Below are positions 1-11,594 of a DNA stretch of 64,000 bases, one piece after another. How positions within the stretch are numbered: the first letter of the stretch is position 1; each line of letters starts with the position of its first letter. The notes beneath the pieces are model-generated. The model ran no database searches. It was not told the DNA's origin and worked only from the letters and a program-made list of their open reading frames with translations. The stretch is from Amaurobius ferox (taxonomy: Eukaryota > Arthropoda > Arachnida > Araneae > Amaurobiidae), in the NCBI GenBank assembly GCA_951213105.1, contig OX578134.1, forward strand, positions 139,773,801-139,837,800. The letters are read 5' to 3'. A program made the position numbers and the translations under genes.

Positions 1-298
1 TATTATCAATGTTACGGGAAGTTTCTGTTAATGTCAAATTTGAAGGAAAAAAAGTAAAATCTAAGTGATCCCGGTCATCGTGGCATGCATATAATATGTC
101 ATCCACATATCGTATGTATACTATTTCGTTTAAAATGTGAGTTCCCTCCTCGTATTTGTTCAAGTATATATCGGCCAGAATAGATGAACAAGCGCCCCCC
201 ATCGGAATGCCATTACGCTGTCTGTAGAAATCAGTTCCATCGTAAAGCACAGTTTCAAACAAGACCATGTCATTCTTCTTTTTTCTTTTTCTAATTAT
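1..298 (-). pseudogene. Penelope-like reverse transcriptase fragment
   Basis: Read on the minus strand without a methionine start, this encodes the core of a reverse transcriptase. RQRNGIPMGGACSSILADIY is the GxPMG block of the palm, and RYVDDIL, about 25 residues further on, carries the two catalytic aspartates. A stretch ending in LTETSRN follows and runs off the left edge of the window. The spacing and the GIPMG...ILADIY wording fit Penelope-like elements and their relatives better than LINE or LTR enzymes. The N-terminal side stops at a TA microsatellite near 300, so the copy is truncated or interrupted there. No stop codon lies in the visible ~95 codons, so it may be fairly young. Family is inferred from motifs only. 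Confidence 0.75.
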
Positions 299-303
299 TG
301 AGT

Positions 304-405
<102 letters not shown>

Positions 406-410
406 GAAGT

Positions 411-699
411 ATAAGCTTTTTAATTTAAAACAGGTTGATATCACTTAAAAACACGAATGTAAACAATACTACGTGGCGCGATGGTGCCCTTGTACCTAGT
501 TTACAAATATAATAGCTAAATAGAAAATTTAAAACACATGAATGTAAAAATTGAATGCAAACAATTAAAAGTACCACCGATTGGCCGGGGGCGTTGTGAC
601 CCCGCACTCCGGTTGAGCATGCTTTATGCCATGGCAACACTCCCGGAAGCCGATACTTTTACTTTGAATGGCCTCATTACCAGCAATAAACACCAATTG
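411..699. other. No gene; GC-richer island at about 571-660
   Basis: Mostly AT-rich. About 90 bp (571-660) is clearly GC-richer than its surroundings, with both-strand open frames of 70-77 codons. I recognise no protein motif, tRNA box or repeat in it. Confidence 0.4.
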
Positions 700-1116
700 A
701 AAACAACAAAACACATTGAAAGAAGCACAAGAAATACCTATTACTTATTCACTCAAACGACTTTCATTTAACTTATATCATCATACTACAAAGTGCATTC
801 TATTTATTCCTAGTAATCAATACCATATCTCACATAAAAATATGGCCCTTACAACCACAATTAGCTTAAGCGAAAAGCTTGAAATCAAACATGGTATGGA
901 TTTAATAAGATCAAGACAAGGTAACAAGTGCTGGTTGTAAGGGCTGGTTATAAGGGTAAGGCTGGTTGTAAAGTTCAAATTTTTATGTAAAATATGGTAT
1001 TGATTATTAGGGATATGTAGAATACACTTTGTAGTATGGTGATATATCTTAAATGAAAGTCATTTGAGTGAATAGGTAATAGGTTTTTCTTGTGCTTCTT
1101 CCATGGGTTGTGTTGC
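700..1116. mobile_element. Inverted-repeat element (MITE-like hairpin)
   Basis: About 130-145 bp at 700-845 is repeated in reverse complement at about 973-1116 with roughly 85% identity by eye. Both arms carry, in opposite sense, GAAGCACAAGAAA, ATTCACTCAAA, ACTACAAAGTG and AATCAATACCATAT. The 130-bp loop holds three tandem copies of a GGCTGGTTRTAAGGG-like motif (about 930-972). There is no coding capacity. The structure fits a non-autonomous foldback or MITE; no convincing target-site duplication was found. Confidence 0.65.
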
Positions 1117-1792
1117 TTAAGTTTCAATGACTATTTCCTGTTTATATGTATGAGGTGTTTGTAACAATGTATAAAATGACCATTATTACGGTATTAAGTT
1201 TAACTGATGTTTTGCGAGACCTTATTAAATAATGAAGTTAAATAAGTAATTTTATGATGCTGAAATAGCGAAACGGATAAATTTTTGTGAATGAATAAGA
1301 GTATAGAAAATACATATAAAAAATCAAAAGCATATTTATCAATATTCTAAAGGTATTCTAATTACAAATGGGTGAAACGTAATAAATAAAATGTTTTAGG
1401 TTTATAATAAACTGTATATTTCACCAAATTTGCATTCTCAGACCATTAAATAGAGCATAGGAAAGTAATTTTTCACAAAAATTTTCAATTTCGATATTTT
1501 GACGCCAATATATGTTTTAAGACCTCTTGAACACGTTCGAGAATATATTTGAAGTGATTCCCATTTGTCTGTATGTGGTCAAGTACTAGATAGCTCACAA
1601 AAATGTCAATGGACTTTCATGAAAATTTATGTCCAACTTCGTAATCCTATAAACATCTCGAACAAGATAGAAATAATGAAATTAAAGGAAATTTTATATT
1701 TTCTTAACATGGCAGAATAGGACAACATTTGTCATAATTATGCATAAAATGGGTTATTTATAGAGCAATGATCACGAAACTTATCAGTTTCT
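1117..1792. other. AT-rich, no feature seen
   Basis: No long open frame, RNA gene or repeat recognised. Confidence 0.6.
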
Positions 1793-1803
1793 AACAGTAA
1801 AAA

Positions 1804-2040
1804 GTTTTTGTTTATCAAATGGCCAGGCACTTGACTTTCATCATTCGCCTTTGTCAGCGGCCAGAAACGTGAACCATTTAGCCGTCCTAAGACGTTGCCC
1901 CAGGCGCACCAGAGGGGGGCGGAACACACTGCGCCCAACAACACAACATCCATGCCTTACGTGGGACTCGAACCCACAACGCGGTGATCGAACGATCGTT
2001 TGGAAATGCTCGCCTTGACCGTTCGACAACCGCGTCGGCA
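1804..2040 (-). mobile_element. tRNA-derived SINE, family 1 copy 1
   Basis: On the minus strand this begins with a tRNA-Ser/Leu-like head: an A-box-like TTGTCGAACGGTCAAGGCG and a B box GGTTCGAGTCC, separated by a long variable-arm-like insert. A GC-rich unrelated body and an A/T-rich tail follow. Perfect 11-bp direct repeats AACAGTAAAAA flank it at 1793-1803 and 2041-2051, as expected for LINE-mediated insertion. A second copy is at 9560-9811. Confidence 0.85.
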
Positions 2041-2290
2041 AACAGTAAAAATGTAACAGCCATACAACTTTTGTGAATGTGACGCCATTAGCCTCCCGAG
2101 GGGGGGGGGGAGTTACCCTACCTCCGACAAGGTACATTGTCAAACTTGGTATTAATCAAAATATTTTCTGAAGATTTTGAAAATGAAGGGTAACGCACTA
2201 TAAGTTTAGTCGCTTGGACCAAAAGTATATATTTTTCATATTTGTTCTAGAAAATATACAAAAAAAAAATCATAAGCTACTTAAAAATGA

Positions 2291-4170
2291 GCTCCATTTC
2301 GCCAGCCCCCCCACCTCGGAATTTCAAAATTTCAATGATGACGGTCGTTTGTACTACGTTTGTACCGGATTGTACCGTAAAAATTTTCGTTTGTACCACT
2401 TCCGGTACGGAGTTATTCACATTTCAAAGTGGGGGGGGGGGCTGGCGAAACGGCAGCCCCCCCCACCTCGGAATTTCAAAATTTCAATGATGCCATTCGT
2501 TTGTACTACGTTTGTACCGGATTGTACCGTCACAATTTTCGTTTGTACCACTTCCGGAACGGGGTTATTCTCATTTCAAAGTGGGGGGGCTGGCGAAACG
2601 GCAGCCCCCCCACCTCGGAATTTCAAAATTTCGTCGATGCCATTCGTTTGTACTACGTTTGTACCGGTTTGTACCGTAAAAATTTTCGTTTGTACCACTT
2701 CCGGTGCGGCGTAATTTTAATTTTAAAATGGGTGACCTTGAGCTCCGGCAAACCCCACCTCGAAATTTCAGAATTTCGTCGATGCCATTCGTTTGTATTA
2801 CGTTTGTACCGGTTTGTACCGTACAAATTTTCGTTTGTACCACTTCCGGTACGGCGTAATTTTAATTTAAAAGTGGGTGACCTTGAGCTCCGGCAACCCC
2901 CCCCCCCCACCTAGAAATTTCAAAATTTCGTCGATGCCATTCGTTTGTACTACATTTGTACTGGTTTGTACCGTAAAAATTTTCGTTTGTACCACTTCCG
3001 GTACGACGTAATTTTTATTTAAAAGTGGATGACCTTGAGCTCCGGCAACCCCCCACTTCGAAATTTCAAAATTTCGTCGATGCCATTCGTTTGTATTACG
3101 TTTGTACCGGTTTGTACCGTAAAAATTTTCGTTTGTACCACTTCCGGTACGGCGTAATTTTTATTTAAAAGTGGATGACCTTGAGCTCCGGCAACCCCCC
3201 CACCTCGAAATTTCAAAATTTCGTCGATGCCATTCGTTTGTACTACATTTGTACTGGTTTGTACCGTAAAAATTTTCGTTTGTACCACTTCCGGTACGGC
3301 GTAATTTTTTTTTAAATGTGGATGACCTTGAGCTCCGGTAACTTCCCACCTCGAAATTTCAAAATTTCGTCGATGCCATTCGTTTGTATTACGTTTGTAC
3401 CGGTTTGTACCGTAAAAATTTTCGTTTGTACCACTTCCGGTACGGCGTAATTTTTATTTAAAAGTGGATGACCTTGAGCTCCGGCAACCCCCCCACCTCG
3501 AAATTTCAAAATTTCGTCGATGCCATTCGTTTGTACTACATTTGTACTGGTTTGTACCGTAAAAATTTTCGTTTGTACCACTTCCGGTACGGCGTAATTT
3601 TTATTTAAAAGGGTGTGACCTTGAGCTCCGGCAACCCCCCACTTCGAAATTTCAAAATTTCGTCGATGCCATTCGTTTGTATTACGTTTGTACCGGTTTG
3701 TATCGAAAAAATTTTCGTTTGTACCACTTCCGGTACGGCGTAATTTTTATTTAAAAGGGTGTGACCTTGAGCTCCGGCAACCCCCCACTTCGAAATTTCA
3801 AAATTTCGTCGATGCCATTCGTTTGTATTACGTTTGTACCGGTTTGTACCGAAAAAATTTTCGTTTGTACCACTTCCGGTACGGCGTAATTTTTATTTAA
3901 AAGTGGGTGACCTTGAGCTCCAGCAACCCCCCACCTCGAAATTTAAAAATTTCGTCGATGCCGTTCGCTTGTACTACGTTTGTACCGTAAAAATTTTCGT
4001 TTGTACCACTTCCGGTACGGCGCAATTTTTATTTAAAAATCGGTCACCTTGATCTTCGGCAACCCCCCCCCCACCTCGAAATTTCAAAATTTCGTCGATG
4101 CCATGCGTTTGGACTACGTTTGAACCGGATAATTACCGGATATTATACCATAAAAATTTTCGTTTGTACC
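2291..4170 (+). repeat. 147-bp satellite array A (about 13 units)
   Basis: Head-to-tail monomers with a period of 146-147 bp, measured between successive GTACCACTTCCGG motifs at about 3135, 3281, 3428 and 3575. Each contains GTTTGTACTACGTTTGTACC, AAAATTTTCGTTTGTACC and a C-run. The first units have a GGCTGGCGAAACGGCAGCC junction between G- and C-runs, able to form a strong hairpin. Inner units replace it with GACCTTGAGCTCCGGCAACC. Long open frames on both strands are by-products of the repeat, not genes. The last monomer (about 4100-4170) is degenerate. Confidence 0.95.
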
Positions 4171-4235
4171 AATTCTTAAGCTTACATGCCGTACATCTAA
4201 GCTTACATGCTGTACATCTTAAGCTTACATGATAT
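4171..4235 (+). repeat. Short tandem repeat at inner edge of array A
   Basis: Three copies of a ~20-bp unit AAGCTTACATGCYGTACATC directly follow the last satellite monomer. Confidence 0.8.
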
Positions 4236-5477
4236 ATCTTCTTAATGTTACAGTTTAATTTTCCATCATAGTCTTTTCTGTAAGACAAAATGTCATTAGG
4301 TGATTATCAATGCCAATAAGATCTTGTACTTTGTAATTCAAATTCACCTGGATTCAAAATTATGCAAATCAATTAATCTGTCATTAAGAAATATCATATT
4401 GTTTTTATTAATCATACCATGTTTCTAGTGATATTCATATATCATATATTTATTTGTACAATTACATAGGTAATAAAATTATTTTTATAGCTTTATAGAA
4501 AATATGCAAGACATTAAATTTGAGAAGGGGGACTATTTACTAATGGAATATTATAATTTTTGAAACTAGTTGTGTACATGGACACCACCACGTTCCAGTA
4601 TAAAACTGACATTTCTGTGACAAACATTGGTGTTCAACAAGATAACTTCTTATTGTTTTATGTTTTGAACTCTTTTAATTGCTTTTAATTATTAATCTTA
4701 GTTTGTTATGAGTATTAATTAGTAATTTGGTCTATTTTTTCATTATTTCTGCATTTAAAATTAATCAGCAGTTTAGATTTTGAGGGAAATCCTTACGTTT
4801 CTGACAAGTGTTTTTAATTTAAAGGAATTCAAGGAAATATATTTCTATTAGGTATGAGATAAGTATGGTCATCCTGCTAGAGGAGTGTTGCCTTTTGCGG
4901 CAAATTTCAAAAGGAATCTATTAGAAACTAAATTTTCTAATACATACTTTTGTCGCCTACTATTTATATCGATCTTTAGTTTCGAAGATATTTCGAGTGA
5001 AAGTATAGAGAATTAAAGAAATACTTGCTTGTACAGGTACTTTAATTTTAAAAAAAAGTTCAAAATATTACGTTAGTATATTACTAATGCTACATTGTAC
5101 AACTTTATGCTGATAGAAGTTATAATATTATTATTTTATATTTTTTGTATACAGTGAGATAATTCTTCAATAGCATGCAATCTAATTACTCAATGTTACA
5201 TTTTCTGAAATTTCACAAGTACTAAATTGATACTCATTCGAGGAGATGGGATTAGTCCACTGAAAGGTTGCGACGTCAGAGCGGCGGCCTTCCTTCTTTC
5301 TTGGCGGATTTTCTGTAAGCAGTAATTGTAATTCATATTTAAACTTTTTTCGGTGATACCCTGGTGTGCAATTGCTAATTGGCCTAATAATAAGGAAATT
5401 TGCAATGTTTTGTTTCATAGAATTGTCTAGCAAGCTGCTTGTGCAAATTAATTATCAGTTGGCTCAGAATGGATTAA
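4236..5477. other. AT-rich; one GC-richer minus-strand open frame at 5182-5433
   Basis: No repeat family recognised. Minus-strand 5433-5182 stays open for over 80 codons and holds an acceptor-like TTACTGCTTACAG immediately before a GC-richer part encoding PPRKKEGRRSDVATFQW. I do not recognise the peptide. A second minus frame is also open over part of it, so coding status is doubtful. Confidence 0.25.
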
Positions 5478-5835
5478 AAAATCTGATGTGGGCAGAACAT
5501 GACTTTTCCTACATAATGCAATGATTCTACTTCTTTCACGGCGAAACAATGGTGTACAAGGTCCACAGAACAATGTTTTTGGTATTAAAATAGTACGACG
5601 TCAATTGAAATTAGGTGCTTTGGGCAAATTACTAGTCCAAACGAATGACCTTCTCATATTCACGTTTACTTAATTACAATATCATGAAATGACATCAACA
5701 TTTGTTTAATATCAATTACATGAAATAAACTACTATTGGCGAATTCATAGGCGTCAAATTACTATCACTGTCAAAATGTATTTTTTCCAGTGAATGGAAT
5801 GATCTAGATTTATATGAATAATGTTGCATAATATT
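5478..5835 (+). repeat. Diverged relic of repeat family G
   Basis: Starts with AAAATCTGATGTGGGCAG, the family-G 5' end, and later carries CTATTGGCG and TGAATGGAATGATCTAG, matching internal blocks of the copies at 35-40 kb. Other parts are lost or unrecognisable. Confidence 0.6.
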
Positions 5836-5904
5836 GTATGTGGAAGGTGTTACTACACTGTTACTAAGTGTTATATGTGGCGATACTTTCTTCCCTTTTT
5901 TTAA

Positions 5905-6275
5905 CACTTTACAACAAAGTTGAAAAGTGTTTATGACTTTGTTCATTCATTCTGTCTGTCTGTCTGTCCGTTAGTACGATAACTGCCGTAAAAATGACTT
6001 TATCAAAATGAAATTTTAGTATGTTGTTCAGACGGTCTGTAGGCCCTATGGGAATATAAATAAATAATATCACCCAATTAGTTTTTTATTGAACCCGGGT
6101 TGAAAAAATGAAATACATTGAACCCTATGGGACCTAATTTTTCAAACATATTTTAAGTAAATTTAAAATTCACGAATTGCTTCGAAATTTTTAGGAAATA
6201 TTCACATTATCCCATAGAATATATAAAAAAAATTCAGTAAAATATGTTAAGTAGTTTTTTAATTAAAAATTATTT
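5905..6275 (+). repeat. Interspersed repeat H, copy 1, first part
   Basis: Direct copy of 53205-53575 at about 85% identity. Shared landmarks are AACACTTTACAAC, GACTTTGTTCATT, a CTGTCTGTCTGTC run, GTTGTTCAGACGG and ACCCTATGGGACCTAAT. The second part of the same element is at 7560-7960. Noncoding; class unknown. Confidence 0.75.
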
Positions 6276-6654
6276 AATATAGGCAAAAAAACAAATTCAA
6301 TTAAATTCTGACTTTGGGATATCTTCCAGAAAGAAAAGAGAGATATATTATATAATAAATATCTTTCCATTTGTTTAAACGTAGTGCATATGGGAGAGGC
6401 TTCACATTTTAAAATAAATTTTGTAGATAACAATTTTTCATTTTTTATTAATTTTATATAACTCTTCATGATATACTTATTTGATGGCATTTTTAATGCA
6501 CTTTCCTACGTCCTAGAGAGTTAAAATTTGGTACACAGCTTAAATTTGTTGAACATTTTATTCGACAAAAATTTAATGGATCTTTAAATATAGATCATAC
6601 ATTTTTTTCGAAAGGGCCTGAAAATAATCCCCGTTCACTTTTTGTTGTAATATT

Positions 6655-7512
6655 GTTAAAAATTCTGATGTGGACAGCACATGTCTTTCCCTGCAGACTC
6701 ATATTCGTTCTCTTTATTTATTCAATAATAATTTGAGTTTATCTGCATAAAATAACAACCATAAGTATTTTAAATAACATTGAATTTACACGTTAAACTT
6801 AAATTTGGTTCTCATTTGATAGCTGGACTTATTGTCAAAGGTGGAGTAGCGAAAACGCGAAAAAACTAGAATATCTCAGGAACGGCTAGTCCTAGAGTAA
6901 TGGGGTTAGTCTTATTCTTTTTGTTGTCAAAAATCACGTATAAAATAGGAATTTAATTGATATAATTGAACACACGTAGTCTTATATTTTTATATATAAC
7001 GATTTTTGCGGGCCATTTCGCAAAAATAGCCAGTTCCTTTTCCCGAATCGTACTAGAATAACCTACAAATGATTTATATACAAAATTTTGTTAAATTTGG
7101 TATATAAATCACTTGTAGGTTATTGAAATATTATGCACCAAATTTTGTTAAATTTTTTTCATTAGTTTTTAGCTAGAGTGGATAAAGGCAATTTCTGCGG
7201 CCATTTCGCAAAGAAGGCAGATTCTTTTATTACGAATCGTACTATAATCTAATGAACATCAGGATTTCCCACAAAAAACATACCTACCAAATTTTATGAA
7301 ATTCGGTCCATTAGTTTTTCAATTAGAGTGGATGTAATATCCACACAGACACACAGAAACATACACAGATACACATCTACACCCTTACACACACAGACGT
7401 CTTCCTAAAAATAGTTTTTTCGTGTTCTAGAAGTCCCAAAACGTGTAGATCCTTTGAAAATTCGAGTTCCGATCTTCGGCACGATTCCAATACTTTGAGT
7501 ATATACACATAC
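6655..7512 (+). mobile_element. Family G2 element (noncoding)
   Basis: Begins TTCTGATGTGGACAGCACATG and ends in an ACACACAGACA-rich segment, then AAAATTCGAGTTCCGATCTTC and CAATACTTT. It shares its 5' start and 3' order with family G but has a different middle, in which a ~200-bp block starting GGCCATTTCGCAAA is repeated. A second copy is at 13582-14395. It lies inside repeat H. Confidence 0.65.
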
Positions 7513-7559
7513 ACACATATATTATCTGTGTACCTAAATTCCGTGCCTATGCAATTACA

Positions 7560-7960
7560 ATAGTTGTGATTTTAAATGATCCCTAAACTTTTATTATTTC
7601 TTCAGCGAAGCCTAATTTTAACATATGCAGAATGCAAATATCTCAAGCGATTGTAAGATGAATTACATAAGAATTGCTGAATTTTTTTCACACAAAATTA
7701 TTTAGCTCTGGAGTCTGGAATACAAGTTATATGAATGAAATATTCATTGATTTTGCATAAAGAATCATATGATTTATATTTGTCTATACAGTTTTAAATA
7801 TTTAAGTATAATAAATTACTGTAGTACTGTGATAATGTAAAAGATATCACCACTAAATGTATCACATTTCAGAAATTTTTAAATGAAATTACATTTCAGT
7901 TGGAAAGTGTTTCATAATCAATGCTTATGCATGATTGATCTTTCTTGTTTAATTTAACAT
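7560..7960 (+). repeat. Interspersed repeat H, copy 1, second part
   Basis: Matches 53920-54500: GAAGCCTAATTTT, GAATTGCTGAATTTTTTT, AAAATTATTTAGCTCT, ATTCATTGATTTT and AGTTGGAAAGTGTTTCATAA occur in the same order in both. The G2 element separates it from the first part. Confidence 0.7.
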
Positions 7961-7964
7961 TATG

Positions 7965-8425
7965 TTTTGAATAAATTTACATGAAAAATGTGCAATATCT
8001 CGAAATGTCGTATGTGGTATGTCAATCGTTTTCTAAGTGGATATTATGTATGAAATAATTAAACATTTAACAGCATTCAGATTCTTAATTTGCTTTAATA
8101 ATTTTTTCAAAAATTTATTCGAAACATGTGTAGTATCTCGAGAATGGTTCATTCTAACATTCTAAAGTTTCTATCATTTGTCTATCAATTACGTCTGAAA
8201 TGATTTTTTTTTTTTATCATTATTGAAAGTTCTGGTTAATGATTTTTTCAAGCTTTCGTTCAAAATATGGGGGAGGGGGGGGGTGTTCCAAACTTTCGAT
8301 TACATTTAAAATCAATTGGAATCCAGTATACACTGAGGTCAATAATCGTACCAAATTATATTCAAAACTCTTCATTCGCGTGTGAGATAACACCTCCGCG
8401 GACTCACAGGCACACACATACACTA
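7965..8425 (+). repeat. Family G 3' fragment, diverged
   Basis: Contains TATCTCGAGAATGGTTCATT, a G-run followed by TTCCAAACTTTCGATTACAT, and a short CACACA tract, in the order of the family-G 3' half. Truncated at both ends. The 67- and 80-codon frames here are chance. Confidence 0.6.
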
Positions 8426-8494
8426 TGTACTGTCCCGATCATGAAGCCTTCAGTGGAAGCACTTTTGAGAACCAGAAGTGAAACACCGTACAGG

Positions 8495-8965
8495 CAGCCA
8501 TTCCTATGATGTGGGTCTAGGGATGCCATTTCAGGACTGTCGAGCTATGGTTGCCAGATTTGGTGTTTTATTGGCGACATTTCGAATGTTCGAGAACCTT
8601 CTTAAAATGACGAGTATTCTACGAGATATGAGCCCCTTCTGGCAGTTTCTACTGAGAATATATAAAAAGAGTCATCGCTCAATTGGAGAGCAGTTGACTT
8701 GATACGAGCTACATTGAAATTATGAGATAAGTCATTGTTTTCAGGATAGCATCCGCTGTTTTGTGAAATTAACTGAGTATTTAATTGCTATTTTACTGTA
8801 CCTAGAAGTTGTTTAGTAATCTTGTGAGATAGTTATCGAACCATTTGCTGTATCTTATTCCTGTTTATGTTGTGCTTATAAACGTGTTAGTTATCCAGAA
8901 ATTTGGATTCTTTCTTGTATCCTGGACGCACACCCACGATTCCAGAGAATACGTCGTAACAGTAT
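8495..8965 (+). mobile_element. Solo gypsy-type LTR
   Basis: Contains a TATA box (TATAAAAAG at 8661) followed by GTCATCGCTCAATTGGAGAG and GCAGTTGA, then a U5-like AT-rich stretch ending near 8965 (GTCGTAACA). The order and many words match 20770-21235, which lies downstream of a gypsy integrase: CTGTTTTATG, ATTGCTRTTTTA, GATARTTATC, GTTAGTT.TCCAGAAATT and CGATT/TGATT near the end. No coding region flanks it, so it is probably a solo LTR. Boundaries are approximate. Confidence 0.6.
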
Positions 8966-9417
8966 ATTAGCGTGTATTCACACGTGCTAACACATACAGA
9001 AATGACTTCATAAACGTTCGGTTCTTGTTCTAGGATGCTTGAAACGTGTTCTTCCTTTGAAAACTTGCCCCAGTTAAATAAGTTCCCTATACTCTATAGG
9101 GAAACTAATATGCAGGACAGTAAAAGCAGTACTTCTGCAAAATAATTTCGCTAATTTTTATATAAATAAAATTAAATGAATGCAATTAAAATGATTTGCA
9201 ACCAAATTCTCACATCCATGATAGCTAATTCCTACTTTACTTTTAAAACTATATTATACTCAATTGTGTTGGGTACATAACATTTTTTAATTAATCAATA
9301 TTTTAAATACTTTATTTCCTGAAACCTATTTTAAATACTCACAAATACCGAAATATATCTTCAAATTTTCCAATGTACATGTGCTACATATTCGTATTAG
9401 TATGTATAAGTGCTACT

Positions 9418-9546
9418 TTGTATAAGTGCAAATTGAGCATTAAATATTTATATAAATGTCAATTGAGTTAAATATTTGTTAAAATGTAAATTAAACTAAA
9501 TATTTATATAAATGTAAATTGAGTTGAATATTTGTATAAATATATG
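9418..9546 (+). repeat. AT-rich ~35-bp tandem repeat
   Basis: About four degenerate copies of AAATGTAAATTGAGTTAAAT plus ATTTRTATA. The rest of 8966-9417 is AT-rich without features. Confidence 0.7.
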
Positions 9547-9550
9547 TTAA

Positions 9551-9559
<9 letters not shown>

Positions 9560-9591
<32 letters not shown>

Positions 9592-9811
9592 GGCCAGGCA
9601 CTTGACTTTCGTCATTCGCCTTTCGTCAGCGGCCAGAACGTGAACCATTTAGCCGTCCTAAGACGTTGCCCCAGGCGCACCAGAGGGGGGCGGAACACAC
9701 TACGCCCGCAACACAAACATCCATGCTTTACGTGGGACTCGAACCCACAACGCGGCGGTCGAGCGATTGCTGTGGAAACACTCGCCTTGAGCACTCGACC
9801 ACTGCGTCGGC
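9560..9811 (-). mobile_element. tRNA-derived SINE, family 1 copy 2
   Basis: Same family as 1804-2040, with an intact head on the minus strand: A-box region GTGGTCGAGTGCTCAAGGCG and B box GGTTCGAGTCCC, closely resembling tRNA-Ser. The 3' tail is an (AT)n run at 9560-9590. It is flanked by perfect 13-bp direct repeats TTAAGCAAAATAT (9547-9559 and 9812-9824), proof of insertion. It sits inside the foldback-like element. Confidence 0.9.
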
Positions 9812-9949
9812 TTAAGCAAAATATTTGAATAATGTACTGAATAAATGTGCTGATTTGTAAAAATATATTTATTTGTATTTGTATGTTTTAATACATATAT
9901 AAATTTTATTGTCATAAAAGCATGTTCTTTAATTATTTGATGCATATTG

Positions 9950-11594
9950 GAAATTCGGAACTGAGAAGGGGCGAAATGGAGTCTCCCACTTTGAAATGGG
10001 AACAACTATATATAGGAAACGGTACAAATGAAAATTTTAGCGATACATTCCATGCAAATGAAGTACATGCGAACGACGTCATTGAAATATGAAAATTTCG
10101 AGGTCAAAGCTGCCATTTTTCCAGCCCCCACTTTGAAATGAATATTACGCCGTACCGGAAGTAGTACACACGAAAATTTTTGCGGTACAATCCGGTACAA
10201 ACGTAGTACAAACCAATGGCATCGACGAAATTTTGAAATTACGAGGTGGGGGGTTGCCGATGCTCAAGGACACCCATATTTATATAAAAATTACGCTGTA
10301 CCGGAAGTGGTACAAATGAAAATTTTTACGGTACCATTTGGTACAAACGTAGTACAAACCAATGGCATCGACGAAATTTTGAAATTCCTAGGTGAACGGG
10401 GCTGCCGTTTCTAAAACAAGCCCACTTTGAAATGAGAACAACACCGTACCGGAAGTGGTACAAACGAATATTTTTACGGTAGTACAATCCGGTACAAACG
10501 TAGTACAAACGAATGGCATTGACGAAATTTTCAAATTCTTAGGTGGGGGCTGATGTTTCTCCCCCCTCACTTTGAAATGAGAATAACGCCGTACCGGAAG
10601 TGGTACAAACGAACATTTTTTGGTACAGTCCGGTACAAACGTCCCACAAATGAATGGAATCATCAACTAAATTATGAAATTTCGAGGTGGGGGCTTGCCG
10701 AAACTCAAGGTGACCGACTTTTAAATAAAAATTACGCCGTACCGGAAGTGGTACAAACGAAAATTTTTACGGTACAAACCGGTACAAACGTTATACAAAC
10801 GAATGGCATCGACGAAATTTTGAAATTTCGAGGTGGGGGGTTACCGGAGCTCAAGGTCACCAACTTTTAAATAGAAATTACGCCATACCGGAAGTGGTAC
10901 AAACGAATTTTTACGGTACAAACCAGTACAAATGTAGTACAAACGAATGGCATCGACGAAATTTTGAAATTTGGAGGTGGGGGGTTGCCGGAACTCAAGG
11001 TCACCAACTTTTAAATAGAAATTACGCCATACCGGAAGTGGTACAAACGAAAATTTTTACGATACAAACCGGTACAAACGTAGTACAAACGAATGGCATC
11101 GACGAAATTTCGAAATTCCGACGTGGGGAGGTTGCCGGAACTCAAGGGCATCCACTTTTAAATTAAAATTACGCCGTACCGGAAGTGGTACAAACGAAAA
11201 TTTTTACGGTACAAACCGGTACAAACGTAATACAAACGAATGGCATTGACGAAATTTTGAAATTTCGAGGTGAGGGGTTACCGGAGCTCAAGGTCACCAA
11301 CTTTTAAATAGAAATTACGCCATACCGGAAGTGGTACAAACGAAAATTTTTACGGTACAAACCGGTACAAACGTAGTACAAACGAATGGCATCGACGAAA
11401 TTTTGAAATTCCGAAGTGGGGGGGCTGCCGTTTCGCCAGCCCCCCCACTTTGAAATGAGAATAACCCCGTTCCGGAAGTGGTACAAACGAAAATTTTGAC
11501 GGTACAATCCGGTACAAACGTAGTACAAACGAATGGCATCATTGAAATTTTGAAATTCCGAGGTGGGGGGGGGGGGGGGCTGGCGAAATGGAGC
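9950..11594 (-). repeat. 147-bp satellite array B, inverted relative to A
   Basis: The same monomer as array A, reading on the minus strand, about 11 units. The innermost units (9950-10140) are the most diverged. The outermost unit ends GGGGCTGGCGAAATGGAGC at 11594, the inverted counterpart of the start of array A. Some junctions again contain the CTGCCGTTTCGCCAG hairpin core (about 11428). Apparent ORFs of 60-105 codons are repeat artefacts. Confidence 0.93.

Larger units (their letters stand above)
2291..11594. mobile_element. Putative giant foldback-like element with satellite arms
   Basis: Both ends read inward as GCTCCATTTCGCCAGCCCC and continue into the same ~147-bp satellite monomer. 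The left arm (2291-4170) and right arm (9950-11594) are in opposite orientation. The outermost monomers of the two arms are nearly identical. The flanks carry matching sequence directly abutting the ends: CTTAAAAATGA (2280-2290) and CTTAAAAATTGA (11595-11606), a 9-12-bp target-site-like duplication. Tandem-repeat inverted arms and a ~9-bp duplication are known for FB/Galileo-type and foldback MULE elements. The 5.8-kb middle has no recognisable transposase and is filled with other repeats, so autonomy is not supported. Alternative: two separate arrays that happen to be inverted. Confidence 0.55.

Noticed and set aside
1939..2039. tRNA gene on the minus strand
   Set aside because: Both promoter boxes are present, but acceptor pairing is poor, the sequence continues into a SINE body, and a TSD flanks the whole; it is a tRNA-derived SINE.
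2214..4052. Many plus- and minus-strand ORFs of 62-166 codons (rich in VCTTFVPDCT-like words)
   Set aside because: They repeat with the 147-bp satellite period and occur on both strands; the frame is created by the repeat, not by coding constraint.
2291..4170. CRISPR-like regular array
   Set aside because: Eukaryotic context; units are long near-identical satellites with no short repeat/unique spacer alternation.
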